Assembly (NCBI GenBank): GCA_009911305.1
Contig: QXXC01000002.1
Location: 62,001 to 126,000, forward strand
From: Clostridiaceae bacterium
GTDB lineage: Bacteria > Bacillota > Clostridia > Lachnospirales > Lachnospiraceae
Direction of reading: 5' to 3'
DNA length: 64,000 nt
Positions within the stretch are counted from its first letter, which is position 1; every line of letters begins with the position of its first letter. The translations under genes and the position numbers were made by a program. The notes beneath the pieces are model-generated. The model was not told the DNA's origin, did no database searches, and saw only the letters and a list, made by a program, of their open reading frames with translations. Shown piece after piece: positions 32,978 to 41,654 of this stretch.

Positions 32978-34990
32978 ATGTGTACAAGCTGTAAAAAACC
33001 ATACTATATAACAACCGCAATCGCTTACACATCAGGTAAGCCGCATATCGGAAATACGTATGAGATCATTCTGGCAGACAGTATTGCCCGATACAAAAGG
33101 GAGCAGGGCTTTGATGTGCGCTTCCAGACCGGAACGGACGAGCACGGGCAGAAGATTGAGCTCAAGGCTGCAGAGGCCGGCGTGGAGCCGAAGGAATTCG
33201 TGGACGGCGTAGCCGGGCAGATAAAGGATATCTGGGATCTGATGAATACATCCTATGACAAATTTATCCGCACAACCGACGCGGATCACGAGGCGCAGAT
33301 TCAGAAGGTATTCAGGAAGCTGTACGATCAGGGAGACATCTACAAGGGCTGCTATGAGGGGCTTTACTGCACGCCGTGCGAGTCCTTCTGGACGCCGTCC
33401 CAGGTGGTGGACGGAAAGTGCCCGGACTGCGGCCGCCCCGTTGAGCCCGCAAAGGAGGATGCCTATTTCTTCAGAATGAGCAAGTACGCCCAGAGGCTGA
33501 TTGACCATATCAATGCGCATCCGGAATTTATCCAGCCCGTCTCCAGAAAGAACGAGATGATGAACAATTTCCTGCTTCCGGGCCTGCAGGATCTGTGCGT
33601 TTCAAGGACCTCCTTCAAATGGGGGATTCCGGTTGACTTTGACCCGAAGCATGTGGTCTATGTATGGCTCGACGCCCTGACGAACTACATCACAGGGCTG
33701 GGCTATGACTGCGGCGGCGAACACGGCGAGCTGTTCAGAACATACTGGCCGGCGGATCTGCACCTTATTGGAAAGGATATCATCCGTTTCCATACGATTT
33801 ACTGGCCGATCTTTTTGATGGCTCTGGATCTGCCGCTTCCGAAGCAGATTTTCGGCCACCCGTGGCTTCTGCAGGGTGACGGCAAGATGAGCAAGTCAAA
33901 GGGAAATGTGCTTTACGCAGACACTCTGGCGGACTTTTTCGGCGTTGACGCAGTGCGCTACTTCGTTCTCCACGAGATGCCGTTTGAAAATGACGGCGTT
34001 ATCACCTGGGAGCTGATGGTGGAACGCATGAATTCGGATCTGGCGAATATACTCGGAAACCTGGTCAACCGTACCATTTCCATGAGCAACAAATATTTCG
34101 GCGGCGAGGTGTCTGATAAAGGCGCGGCTGAAGACGTGGACGCGGACTTAAAGGCAGCGGTACTGGAGGCCGTAAAAAAGGTTGACGGGAAGATGGAGAA
34201 GCTGCGCGTGGCGGACGCGATCACAGAGATATTCGGTATTTTCCGCAGAAGCAATAAATACATTGATGAGACGATGCCCTGGGCGCTGGCAAAGGATGAG
34301 GCGAAACGGGATCGGCTGGCGACCGTGCTTTACAACCTGACGGAAGCCATCGCCATCGGCGCTTCGCTGCTGCACTCCTTTATGCCGGAGACGTCCGGGA
34401 AGATTTTAAAGCAGCTAAACACAGAAAAGCGCGCGCTTGATAAGATGGATCAGTTCGGCCTCTATCCGTCGGGCGGCCGCGTGACAGAAAAACCGGAGAT
34501 CCTGTTTGCAAGGATGGATATCAAAGAGGTGCTGGAAAAGGTGGAAGCCATGCAGTCTGACAGCGGGGACGCAGGCCATTTGGCCGGGCAGGAAGGCGCG
34601 GCCGGGAGCAATTCCCCGGCACAGGAGGAAACGGCCGGGAATGTGATCGATCTGGAGGCAAAGCCTGAGATTACGTATGAGGATTTTGCGAAGCTGCAGT
34701 TCCAGGTAGGGGAGATCATTGCCTGCGAGGCAGTGCCCAAGTCTAAAAAGCTTCTGTGCTCCCAGGTAAAGGTCGGCAGCCAGGTACGCCAGATTCTCAG
34801 CGGCATTAAGGCTCATTATTCGCCGGAGGAGATGGTGGGTAAAAAAGTAATGGTTGTCACCAATTTAAAGCCCGCAAAGCTGGCTGGGATGATGTCAGAG
34901 GGCATGCTGCTGTGCGCAGAGGATATGGACGGAAATCTCGCGCTTATGAAGCCGGAGAAGGATATGCCCGCAGGAGCTGAGATTTGCTGA
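32978..34990 (+). CDS. metG: Methionyl-tRNA synthetase
   Basis: The 670-residue enzyme charges tRNA with methionine. It shows the class I HIGH-like motif in AYTSGKPHIGNTYE (residues 17-30), a cysteine cluster YCTPCESFW...CPDCGRPV (near 130-155) for zinc, DGKMSKSKGNVLYAD (KMSKS near residue 306) and the anticodon-binding helices. The C-terminal domain (about 565-670), QFQVGEIIACEAVPKSKKLL, is the EMAP/Trbp111-like tRNA-binding and dimerisation module. A poly-Ala/Glu/Gly linker joins the two. The gene has an AAGGAGAG ribosome site and is followed by tatD with a TGATG overlap, so it heads the operon metG-tatD-rsmA. Confidence 0.97.
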   Translation: MCTSCKKPYYITTAIAYTSGKPHIGNTYEIILADSIARYKREQGFDVRFQTGTDEHGQKIELKAAEAGVEPKEFVDGVAGQIKDIWDLMNTSYDKFIRTTDADHEAQIQKVFRKLYDQGDIYKGCYEGLYCTPCESFWTPSQVVDGKCPDCGRPVEPAKEDAYFFRMSKYAQRLIDHINAHPEFIQPVSRKNEMMNNFLLPGLQDLCVSRTSFKWGIPVDFDPKHVVYVWLDALTNYITGLGYDCGGEHGELFRTYWPADLHLIGKDIIRFHTIYWPIFLMALDLPLPKQIFGHPWLLQGDGKMSKSKGNVLYADTLADFFGVDAVRYFVLHEMPFENDGVITWELMVERMNSDLANILGNLVNRTISMSNKYFGGEVSDKGAAEDVDADLKAAVLEAVKKVDGKMEKLRVADAITEIFGIFRRSNKYIDETMPWALAKDEAKRDRLATVLYNLTEAIAIGASLLHSFMPETSGKILKQLNTEKRALDKMDQFGLYPSGGRVTEKPEILFARMDIKEVLEKVEAMQSDSGDAGHLAGQEGAAGSNSPAQEETAGNVIDLEAKPEITYEDFAKLQFQVGEIIACEAVPKSKKLLCSQVKVGSQVRQILSGIKAHYSPEEMVGKKVMVVTNLKPAKLAGMMSEGMLLCAEDMDGNLALMKPEKDMPAGAEIC

Positions 34991-35796
34991 TGAAAGATAT
35001 GATATTTGACACACACGCCCACTATGATGACGAAGCATTTGACGCAGACCGGGACAGCCTTCTGGAGAGCCTTGCAGAAAACGGGATTGAGGCAGCGGTC
35101 AACATCGGCTCCGATCTTAAAAGCATTGAGGATACGCTGGCGCTGACGCGCAAATATCCGCAGGTGTACGGGGCGGTTGGAATCCACCCGTGCAGCACAG
35201 GCGAATTAAATGAGGAGAGCTTCAGGAAGCTTCGCCAGGCGGCCCTGGAGCCCAAGATCGCGGCGATCGGGGAAATCGGCCTGGATTATTACTGGGACGA
35301 GCCGGGACGCGATATGCAAAAACAGTGGTTTGAGCGCCAGCTCGAGCTGGCCCGGGAGCTGGCCCGCCCGGTGGTCATTCACAGCCGCGAGGCGGCACAG
35401 GACACGCTGGATATCATGAAAGCGCATAAAAGCGCGGAGATCGGGGGCGTGATCCACTGCTTTTCCTACGGGCTCGAGATGGCGCGGGAATACTTGGACA
35501 TGGGCTTTTATCTGGGGATCGGAGGCGTTCTGACCTTTCACAATGCAAAACGGCTGAAGGAGGTTGCGGCCTATGCCCCCCTGGATCGCCTGGTCCTGGA
35601 GACAGACTGCCCCTACCTGGCGCCGGTTCCGTTTCGCGGGAGCCGCAACTGTTCCGCCTATCTGAGCTATGTGGCAGAAGCTCTGGCAGATATAAAAGGG
35701 CTTGCGCAGCAGGAGGTAATCCGCGTCACAAACCGGAATGCAAAGGCGCTTTACAGACTGGACGGGCAGGAAGCTCCGGGAAGGAATCCGCTATGA
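34990..35796 (+). CDS. tatD: TatD-family metal-dependent hydrolase
   Basis: The 268-residue protein has the amidohydrolase TIM barrel with the TatD metal ligands in order: DTHAHYDDEAF at residues 6-16, IGEIGLDYYWDEPG near 92-105, VIHSREAAQD near 129, GVIHCFSYG near 154 and LETDCPYLAP near 201. TatD enzymes are deoxyribonucleases or tRNA-processing nucleases. The ATG overlaps the metG stop (TGATG); a TTG two codons upstream is a less likely start. It is in the metG-tatD-rsmA operon, a common arrangement in Firmicutes, but rnmV (RNase M5), often between tatD and rsmA, is missing. Confidence 0.95.
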   Translation: MKDMIFDTHAHYDDEAFDADRDSLLESLAENGIEAAVNIGSDLKSIEDTLALTRKYPQVYGAVGIHPCSTGELNEESFRKLRQAALEPKIAAIGEIGLDYYWDEPGRDMQKQWFERQLELARELARPVVIHSREAAQDTLDIMKAHKSAEIGGVIHCFSYGLEMAREYLDMGFYLGIGGVLTFHNAKRLKEVAAYAPLDRLVLETDCPYLAPVPFRGSRNCSAYLSYVAEALADIKGLAQQEVIRVTNRNAKALYRLDGQEAPGRNPL

Positions 35797-36656
35797 AAAC
35801 TGACTTAAGCAATCCGCAGAACACACTGGAGATCATCCGCAGGCACGGTTTTACGTTCCAGAAGAAATACGGCCAGAACTTTCTGATCGATTCCCATGTG
35901 CTGGATAAGATTATCGCGGCGGCAAACATTACGCCGGACGACATGGTGCTGGAGATTGGACCGGGAATCGGGACCATGACCCAGCGCCTGGCCGAGCGCG
36001 CCAGGCAGGTGGCAGCCGTTGAAATCGACGGCAGTCTGATTCCCATTCTGGAGGAAACTCTGGCGGACTATGAGAATATTCACGTGTTCCACGAGGATAT
36101 CCTGAAGATGGATATTCAAAAACTGGCTGTGGAGTATAACGGGGGCCGGCCTTTAAAGGTGGTTGCCAACCTCCCGTATTATATCACCACTCCCATTATC
36201 ATGGGACTGTTCGAGAGCGGGGCCCCGGTTGAAAATATTACGGTTATGGTACAGAAAGAGGTGGCGGACCGCATGCAGGTGGGCCCCGGCTCCAAGGACT
36301 ACGGTGCGCTGTCCCTGGCCGTCCAGTATTACGCACAGCCGTACCTTGCGGCGAATGTGCCGCCCAACTGCTTTATTCCCAGGCCGGGCGTCGGCTCCGC
36401 GGTTATCTGTCTTACGCGCCATCCCAGCCCGCCGGTGAAGACAAGGGATCGCGATCTGATGTTTCGCCTGATCCGCGCCTCCTTTAACCAGAGGCGCAAG
36501 ACACTGCAAAACGGCCTGTATAACAGCCCGGAGCTGGGATTCACCAAGGAGGAGATAGCAGCGGCGATCGAAACGCTGGGCCTTCCCGCCGCCGTCCGGG
36601 GCGAGACGCTGACGCTTGAGGAATTTGCAAAGCTGTCGGATCTGTTAGCTGTGTAG
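35793..36656 (+). CDS. rsmA: 16S rRNA (adenine(1518)-N(6)/adenine(1519)-N(6))-dimethyltransferase
   Basis: The 287-residue enzyme dimethylates two adjacent adenines at the 3' end of 16S rRNA, a late ribosome assembly step. It has the SAM-binding motif EIGPGIGTMTQ (near residue 50), the preceding QKKYGQNFLIDSHVL, the catalytic NLPYYITTPIIM (near 125) and VQKEVADRMQVGPGSKDYGALS. It overlaps tatD by ATGA, the last gene of the operon. Loss of this activity confers kasugamycin resistance in other bacteria. No clear terminator follows. Confidence 0.97.
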   Translation: MKTDLSNPQNTLEIIRRHGFTFQKKYGQNFLIDSHVLDKIIAAANITPDDMVLEIGPGIGTMTQRLAERARQVAAVEIDGSLIPILEETLADYENIHVFHEDILKMDIQKLAVEYNGGRPLKVVANLPYYITTPIIMGLFESGAPVENITVMVQKEVADRMQVGPGSKDYGALSLAVQYYAQPYLAANVPPNCFIPRPGVGSAVICLTRHPSPPVKTRDRDLMFRLIRASFNQRRKTLQNGLYNSPELGFTKEEIAAAIETLGLPAAVRGETLTLEEFAKLSDLLAV

Positions 36657-36950
36657 ATTTTTTGGGGCGGCATACGAGCAGCTATGGGCTGTTTCAAGAA
36701 TAGCTGTTTCAATGAGCAGGCTGCGCGGGGGACAGGGAGAAGGTATATGAGCAGCGCGCAGGCGCTGCAGAACGTGTGAGGGGATGGAAGAGGAGGTATC
36801 CGTGAGGCGCGCGGGCGCGGGCAGCCATGCATGTTATCGTGCGATATCTCCGGGATGGCGGGTGGATGTTTCCTGCAGGACTGCTGATAATTGATGTTAA
36901 AATTTGATAAAAAATAAACGATTTAAAAAATATAAAAAATTTCAAAAAAC
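36657..36950. other. Gene-free interval between rsmA and the tRNAs
   Basis: About 290 bases without a supported gene. The first part is GC-rich with short palindromic runs (for example GCGCGCAGGCGC near 36754), and the last 70 bases are extremely AT-rich, forming the upstream region of the tRNA promoter. Confidence 0.5.
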
Positions 36951-36952
36951 AC

Positions 36953-36981
36953 TTGACATTTTCGTCAGGATAAAGTAAAAT
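36953..36981 (+). promoter_or_regulatory. Promoter of the tRNA operon
   Basis: TTGACA (36953-36958), a 17-base spacer and TAAAAT (36976-36981), preceded by a long A/T-rich run that can act as an UP element, as is usual for stable RNA genes. Confidence 0.75.
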
Positions 36982-37035
36982 AATTAACGTCGCTGGAACA
37001 GTGCAGCGGGTAGGAATCAAAGGATTTCTCAGGAT

Positions 37036-37108
<73 letters not shown>

Positions 37109-37129
37109 TTGGAATTTTATATTAATTAT

Positions 37130-37200
37130 GCGGGTGTAGTTCAATGGTAGAACACTAGCCTTCCAAGCTAGATACGTGGGTTCGATTCCCATCACCCGCT
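37130..37200 (+). tRNA. tRNA-Gly (anticodon TCC)
   Basis: A 71-base cloverleaf with acceptor arms GCGGGTG/CACCCGC, anticodon stem CTAGC/GCTAG with the loop CTTCCAA, T loop TTCGATT and discriminator T. CCA is not encoded. It is 21 bases after tRNA-Phe and shares its promoter. Confidence 0.97.
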
Positions 37201-37210
37201 TTTTTGATGC

Positions 37211-37254
37211 AACCTTGTAAATAAAGGATTTTCCTTGTAGTTACAAGGTTTTTT
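37211..37254 (+). terminator. Terminator of the tRNA operon
   Basis: The perfect 10-bp stem AACCTTGTAA/TTACAAGGTT is followed by TTTT and lies 10 bases after tRNA-Gly. Confidence 0.8.
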
Positions 37255-37331
37255 ACGTCTTCTATTGGGAAAAGTTTAAAATATCCTGCCTCCGAATACA
37301 ATGATTTTTGGGGGCGTGTATCACACGAGTA

Positions 37332-37510
37332 TCACATGACATCACAATAACATTCCTGTAGGCCGATTTCATAAGATGGTATTATATTCGGCGCACTGCC
37401 AAATTCAGGATCCTCCCGGAACAGCACAAAATCCAAGATGCTTATGCTGACACACTTTTGATCTCTTTGAAGGCGTAGTCAATTTTGGGTTTCATCAGAA
37501 AATCTGCCAT
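37332..37510 (-). pseudogene. Remnant of an Rpn/PD-(D/E)XK nuclease-type transposase gene
   Basis: On the minus strand a strong AAAGGAGAAAGG ribosome site precedes an ATG at 37510 that opens MADFLMKPKIDYAFKEIKSV, the usual start of Rpn-family recombination-promoting nucleases. It stops at 37442 after 22 codons. In a neighbouring frame a stretch reading ILDFVLFREDPEFGSAPN continues to a stop at 37332; I cannot place it in a family. The remainder of the roughly 300-residue gene is missing, so this is a decayed fragment. Confidence 0.5.
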
Positions 37511-37900
37511 GATATCCTTTCTCCTTTCTTTCGTCCGGCGGCTGACATAACACCCCAACAGTTCCCCGCATTTTGATGGTTTTATTATACCATTAAAATG
37601 CGGGATTTCCCAGTGTTTATGAGAAATTTCAAAGATTCTTTGGCTGGTTTGTATGCTGTTTCGGAACCGCCTTTGGCTGTTCAGGATTCATTCATTACAA
37701 AGGCCCTTCTTTTGACAAAACTCACAAAAAAAACACAAAAGAAACTTTTTATTATAGCTTTTTGTATATATCTGCTAGTTGTAATTGCAATATCAAGTTG
37801 ATAGTGTTTTTTCGACAAAGGTGTTACAATTATTTTAGATGTTCTGTTGATGGAAAAAGATATCGTTGAAAGGTGAGGAAAAATTGAGGGGGGGGGGTAT
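37511..37900. other. Gene-poor interval before the LysR gene
   Basis: About 390 bases between the Rpn remnant and the LysR gene. It contains a palindrome CCCGCATTTTGATGG/CCATTAAAATGCGGG (37565-37605) that may be a terminator or an old element end. An open frame at 37598-37801 has no ribosome site and no recognisable product. Confidence 0.45.
37888..37897 (+). repeat. Run of ten G residues at the LysR ribosome binding site
   Basis: Ten consecutive G bases lie four bases before the ATG at 37902 and include the only Shine-Dalgarno-like sequence. Changes in tract length would alter ribosome site spacing and would shift the frame from a TTG start upstream at 37866. Confidence 0.8.
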
Positions 37901-37901
37901 C

Positions 37902-38831
37902 ATGAAGGGCGATGTCAACATCCGGCATCTGGAGTATTTTACAAAGGTGGCTAAGCTGGGCTCGATTAATAAGGCGGCTCAGGCACTGTTTATTTCTCAG
38001 CCGTATCTGGGGAAGATTATCCATGATTTGGAGGAAAATCTGGGGGTGCGGCTTTTTAACCGGAGCCGTTCGGGGGTTATCTTAACTTCTGAAGGGCTGG
38101 AGTTTCTGAGGCGCTCGGAGCGCGTGCTGAAGGAGCTGGACGGCCTTTGGTTCCGTGAGGAAAAAGAGGGGGAGATGAAAGAGCCGCTGGCAGTGTCAAT
38201 GACACGTTTTTCGCACATTATGGAGAGCTTCAGCGAGGTGGTGATGCGCCATAAGGACAGGCCGTCGTATTCACACCGCTTATATGAAGGAAATTCAGAT
38301 GAGGCGATTGAGGATGTGGTTTCCGGGCGCACGAGTGTGGGAGTGTTTCATTTTGACAGCCGCAAGCGGAAGGAGATGGCGGAGCAGCTTAAAGAAAAAG
38401 GGCTGGAATATCACTTTTTGGCGAATGTGGAGCCGCATATTGTGATCTCCAATAAGCATCCCCTGATTTTGCAGAACCGCCCGGTAAACCTGCACACGCT
38501 GGCAGAGTATGGATTTTTGTGGTATCTGGGTCAATGTGATGATTATATTTACGGGCTTTTGGGCAACTGTAATCCGGACGTGGAGAAGATGCGCGCCAAG
38601 ATTATTTATCTTACCAGCCGGGCGACGCTGATGTATATGATCTCTGTGAGCGACTGCTACAGCATCGGCATTCATGATTTTGCCCTGCAGGAGGCATCGT
38701 ATCAGGCGACGTCCATACCGATCCAGGACAGCGGGTTTATGCTGGAATTTGGCTATGTGATGCCTGAAGGGGCTCAGATTAACGAAATCACAAAGGAATT
38801 TATTTACGATTTGAGACGGAGGCTGTCCTGA
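37902..38831 (+). CDS. LysR-family transcriptional regulator, likely of the glutaminase locus
   Basis: The 309-residue protein has an N-terminal helix-turn-helix (IRHLEYFTKVAKLGSINKAAQALFISQPYLGKIIHDLEE, residues 7-45) and the two-lobed LysR effector domain. The start at ATG 37902 gives the normal family length; a TTG at 37866 is in frame but would run through the poly-G tract. It is in the same direction as the glutaminase gene, 53 bases upstream of it, so it probably controls glutamine use. The effector is unknown. Confidence 0.9.
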   Translation: MKGDVNIRHLEYFTKVAKLGSINKAAQALFISQPYLGKIIHDLEENLGVRLFNRSRSGVILTSEGLEFLRRSERVLKELDGLWFREEKEGEMKEPLAVSMTRFSHIMESFSEVVMRHKDRPSYSHRLYEGNSDEAIEDVVSGRTSVGVFHFDSRKRKEMAEQLKEKGLEYHFLANVEPHIVISNKHPLILQNRPVNLHTLAEYGFLWYLGQCDDYIYGLLGNCNPDVEKMRAKIIYLTSRATLMYMISVSDCYSIGIHDFALQEASYQATSIPIQDSGFMLEFGYVMPEGAQINEITKEFIYDLRRRLS

Positions 38832-38884
38832 GAGCCGTTTTGATCTTCTGGGCGGCTGTTGTCTGATAATGAAAGGAGGTAAGC

Positions 38885-39808
38885 ATGGAACTAAAGGTAG
38901 TGGAGCAGGCGGTCGCGGCGGCGAGTGAGAAGACCTGCGAGGGAAAGGTGGCGACCTATATCCCGGAGCTCGGAAAGGCGGATGGCAGCCGGGTGGGAGT
39001 ATGCGTATTTTCCAGATCCGGAGAGCGGATTTCGGTAGGAGATACGAAGACGCGCTTCAGCATCCAGAGCATTTCCAAGGTGATCAGCCTGGCCGTGGCG
39101 CTGGAGCTGTGCGGGTTTGATATGGTGTTTAAGAATGTGGGCATGGAGCCCTCGGGCGATGCGTTTAATTCCATGGTAAAGCTGGAGTATGCGCACAGCG
39201 TGCCGTATAATCCGATGATCAATGCAGGAGCGATTGTGATTGCGAGTTATCTGGCGCCCCGCATATCATTTGATGAGATGATGAAGACCAGCCGGTCTTT
39301 ATGTCTGGATCCGGATATCGTTCTGGATGAAAATGTGTATCGGTCGGAGATGTCGAATATTTCCAGAAACCGCGCGATCGCGTACCTGCTGGAGAGCAAG
39401 GGGTACATAGAAAAGGATGTGGAAAAGTGTCTGCATTTTTACGTGAAAATGTGTTCGTTAAGCGTGACGGCGGAGAGCCTGGCGGGCCTGGGGCTGGTTC
39501 TGGCCAATGACGGCATCCATCCGGCGACAGGGGAACGGCTTTTGCAGGAGCAGACTGTCCGTGTGGTGAAGACGATTATGCTGACCTGCGGGATGTACGA
39601 CGGATCCGGGCAGTTTGCGGTGCGCGTCGGTATTCCGTCTAAGAGCGGCGTCGGCGGCGGCATCCTGTCCGTGATTGACAGGGAAATGGGCATCGGCATC
39701 TATGGCCCGTCCCTGGACGATAAGGGGAACAGCGTGGCAGGAAGGTACATTCTGGAACATTTATCTGAAAAATGGCATCTGCATTTGTTTGACAACAGAA
39801 GAGGATAG
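38885..39808 (+). CDS. glsA: Glutaminase A
   Basis: The 307-residue enzyme deaminates glutamine to glutamate and ammonia. It belongs to the serine-dependent beta-lactamase-like glutaminase family: the catalytic S-x-x-K is in RFSIQSISKVISLAVAL (near residue 63), with NPMINAGAIVIAS near residue 110 holding the conserved Asn and GSGQFAVRVGIPSKSGVGGGIL near 240. The AAAGGAGG site precedes the ATG. It is followed by an amino acid:sodium symporter, so the pair imports and splits glutamine. In enteric bacteria such pairs add to acid resistance through ammonia release; here that is only a possibility. Confidence 0.95.
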   Translation: MELKVVEQAVAAASEKTCEGKVATYIPELGKADGSRVGVCVFSRSGERISVGDTKTRFSIQSISKVISLAVALELCGFDMVFKNVGMEPSGDAFNSMVKLEYAHSVPYNPMINAGAIVIASYLAPRISFDEMMKTSRSLCLDPDIVLDENVYRSEMSNISRNRAIAYLLESKGYIEKDVEKCLHFYVKMCSLSVTAESLAGLGLVLANDGIHPATGERLLQEQTVRVVKTIMLTCGMYDGSGQFAVRVGIPSKSGVGGGILSVIDREMGIGIYGPSLDDKGNSVAGRYILEHLSEKWHLHLFDNRRG

Positions 39809-39893
39809 GAAGAGCCGCCTGCAGTCCGCAGGGTGTCTGCCGCTGAGGCGGGCCGCGGATCGCGGAGGCTGGGAATTAAATGAATAAGGGGAA

Positions 39894-41318
39894 ATGAATA
39901 CTATGATGGATTTATATGGAAAACTGATTGGACAGCTCAGCAATTATCTGTACGGCTATATTCTGATTGTCCTGCTGCTTGGAGGAGGCATTTATTTTAC
40001 GATCCGGACAAAGGGCGTGCAGTTAAAGTATCTGGCAGAGTCGCTGCGCATTGTCCTTGAGCCGGCGGAGGACGGGAAGGATTCGATCTCCTCGTTCCAG
40101 GCTCTGATGGTTTCCACCGCGTCGCGCGTTGGAACCGGAAACATTGCGGGTATCTCCACCGCTATCTGTATCGGCGGGGCGGGCGCGGTGTTCTGGATGT
40201 GGATGACAGCAATCCTGGGCTGTGCGACGGCCTTTCTTGAGGGCACGCTGGCCCAGATTTACAAGCGCCGCGCAGAAGACGGGAGCTGCTACGGCGGCCC
40301 GTCCTACTATATTGAAAGCGTGCTTCACAACAGAAAGCTGGGCGTTATATATGCTGTGTTTATGATTCTTACATATATGATTGGCTTTAACCTGGTGGCG
40401 TCGTTCAATATCGTCGATTCCTTTAAGGTGTACAGCTTCTTTACCCCGGGTATCACCCCGTGGATCATCGGCGGTATCATCGCAGTGATATTTGGCATCT
40501 GCATCAGCGGCGGCGGAAAGCAGATTGCCAGGGTGACTGGTTTCCTGGTTCCTGTGATGGGCGTTCTCTACATTGCGGCGGCCCTGCTGATCATTGTGAT
40601 GCATTTAAACCGCATTCCGGCCGTGTTTGGAAGCATCTTTGCAGGCGCATTTGATTTTAAGGCAATCTTTGGCGGTTTTTCGGGTTCGGTAATTATGCTG
40701 GGTATTAAGAGGGGCCTGTTCTCCAATGAGGCGGGCGTCGGCGCATCTGCGACGGCAGCCGGTTCTGCCAGCGTATCCCACCCGGTTAAGCAGGGGCTTG
40801 TACAGGTTCTGTCTGTGTTTATTGATACCATTGTTATCTGTTCTGCAACCGCATTTCTGCTTCTTTGCTCCGGAGTAGAACCGGAGGCGGAGATGGCCGG
40901 CATGACGTATGTACAGACTGCGATGTCAAATGTATTCGGCAGCTTCGGCGTGGTATTTATCACGGTTGCACTGAACCTGTTCGCATTTACAACGCTGATC
41001 GGAAACTACTTTTTCACAGAGACCGGTATCGCGTATTTATGCGGAAAAACGCCGTCTAAGACGGTTCAGTGGACACAGAGGGCTGTCGCGGTTCTTGTCG
41101 TGGTGATCGGGGCCGTGGCGAGCCTGGGTATCGTATGGGATACGGCAGATGTTCTGATGGGTATCATGGCAGTGATCAATGTGCCGGTTATTATGATGCT
41201 GTCAGGCCGGGCTCTTAATTGCCTGGAGGATTACAGGAGGCAGAAGAAGGAAGGAAAGAATCCGGTGTTCAGGGCTGAGGAGATTGGACTGAAGGAGGAG
41301 ACGGATTTCTGGAGGTAA
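39894..41318 (+). CDS. Sodium:alanine/glutamine symporter family protein (AGCS)
   Basis: The 474-residue membrane protein has about 11 helices and the AGCS signatures: GGGIYFTIRTKGVQLKYL near residue 24-42, SSFQALMVSTASRVGTGNIAGISTAI near 64-89, GGPSYYIE near 135, and IMLGIKRGLFSNEAGVGASATAAGSASVSHPV near 265-296. Members import alanine, glycine or glutamine with sodium. Adjacent glsA points to glutamine. It lies 85 bases after glsA with an AAGGGGAA ribosome site and ends in a hairpin terminator. Confidence 0.93.
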   Translation: MNTMMDLYGKLIGQLSNYLYGYILIVLLLGGGIYFTIRTKGVQLKYLAESLRIVLEPAEDGKDSISSFQALMVSTASRVGTGNIAGISTAICIGGAGAVFWMWMTAILGCATAFLEGTLAQIYKRRAEDGSCYGGPSYYIESVLHNRKLGVIYAVFMILTYMIGFNLVASFNIVDSFKVYSFFTPGITPWIIGGIIAVIFGICISGGGKQIARVTGFLVPVMGVLYIAAALLIIVMHLNRIPAVFGSIFAGAFDFKAIFGGFSGSVIMLGIKRGLFSNEAGVGASATAAGSASVSHPVKQGLVQVLSVFIDTIVICSATAFLLLCSGVEPEAEMAGMTYVQTAMSNVFGSFGVVFITVALNLFAFTTLIGNYFFTETGIAYLCGKTPSKTVQWTQRAVAVLVVVIGAVASLGIVWDTADVLMGIMAVINVPVIMMLSGRALNCLEDYRRQKKEGKNPVFRAEEIGLKEETDFWR

Positions 41319-41345
41319 ATAAAAGGATTAGCTTGAATTAGAGAG

Positions 41346-41415
41346 AAAGGCGTTGCAGGGTATAAGGCGGTCAGGACAGGTGCAAAATGGCTGCGTGTGC
41401 CTGCAGCGCCTTTTT
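41346..41415 (+). terminator. Terminator after the AGCS symporter gene
   Basis: The arms AAAGGCGTTGCAG and CTGCAGCGCCTTTTT pair with one mismatch around a 42-base loop and end in a T-run, 28 bases after the stop codon. Confidence 0.65.
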
Positions 41416-41654
41416 CAGCATGTATATTACTCGTTACTGTGAACAATAACTATTACTCCCGGCCGCCCCTGAAACGCTTGCAATTAAAGCCCTCATCTTT
41501 TATAATAAAAAAAGCATAAAAACGGATAACGCCAACACGTTATCTGAACTGTCATAAAAAAGCCCGCGGCCTGCGGATCACAGCTCTGACGCGGCAGGCA
41601 TTATCACCTGCCGGATCAAACAGGCGCGGGCCGCGGCGGGAGGGAGGCCATGTC
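41416..41654 (+). promoter_or_regulatory. Upstream region and promoter of the glucokinase gene
   Basis: TTGCAA (41478-41483), a 17-base spacer and TATAAT (41501-41506) form the promoter. The leader of about 140 bases contains the hairpin CGGCAGG/CCTGCCG (41592-41613) and GC-rich segments GCCCGCGGCC and GGGCCGCGGC that can pair around it. No T-run follows, so a function as attenuator is unclear. Confidence 0.6.

Noticed and set aside
37598-37801. Open frame of 67 codons with a hydrophobic C-terminus
   Set aside because: It has no ribosome site and no family resemblance and lies in an AT-rich gap; chance is more likely.
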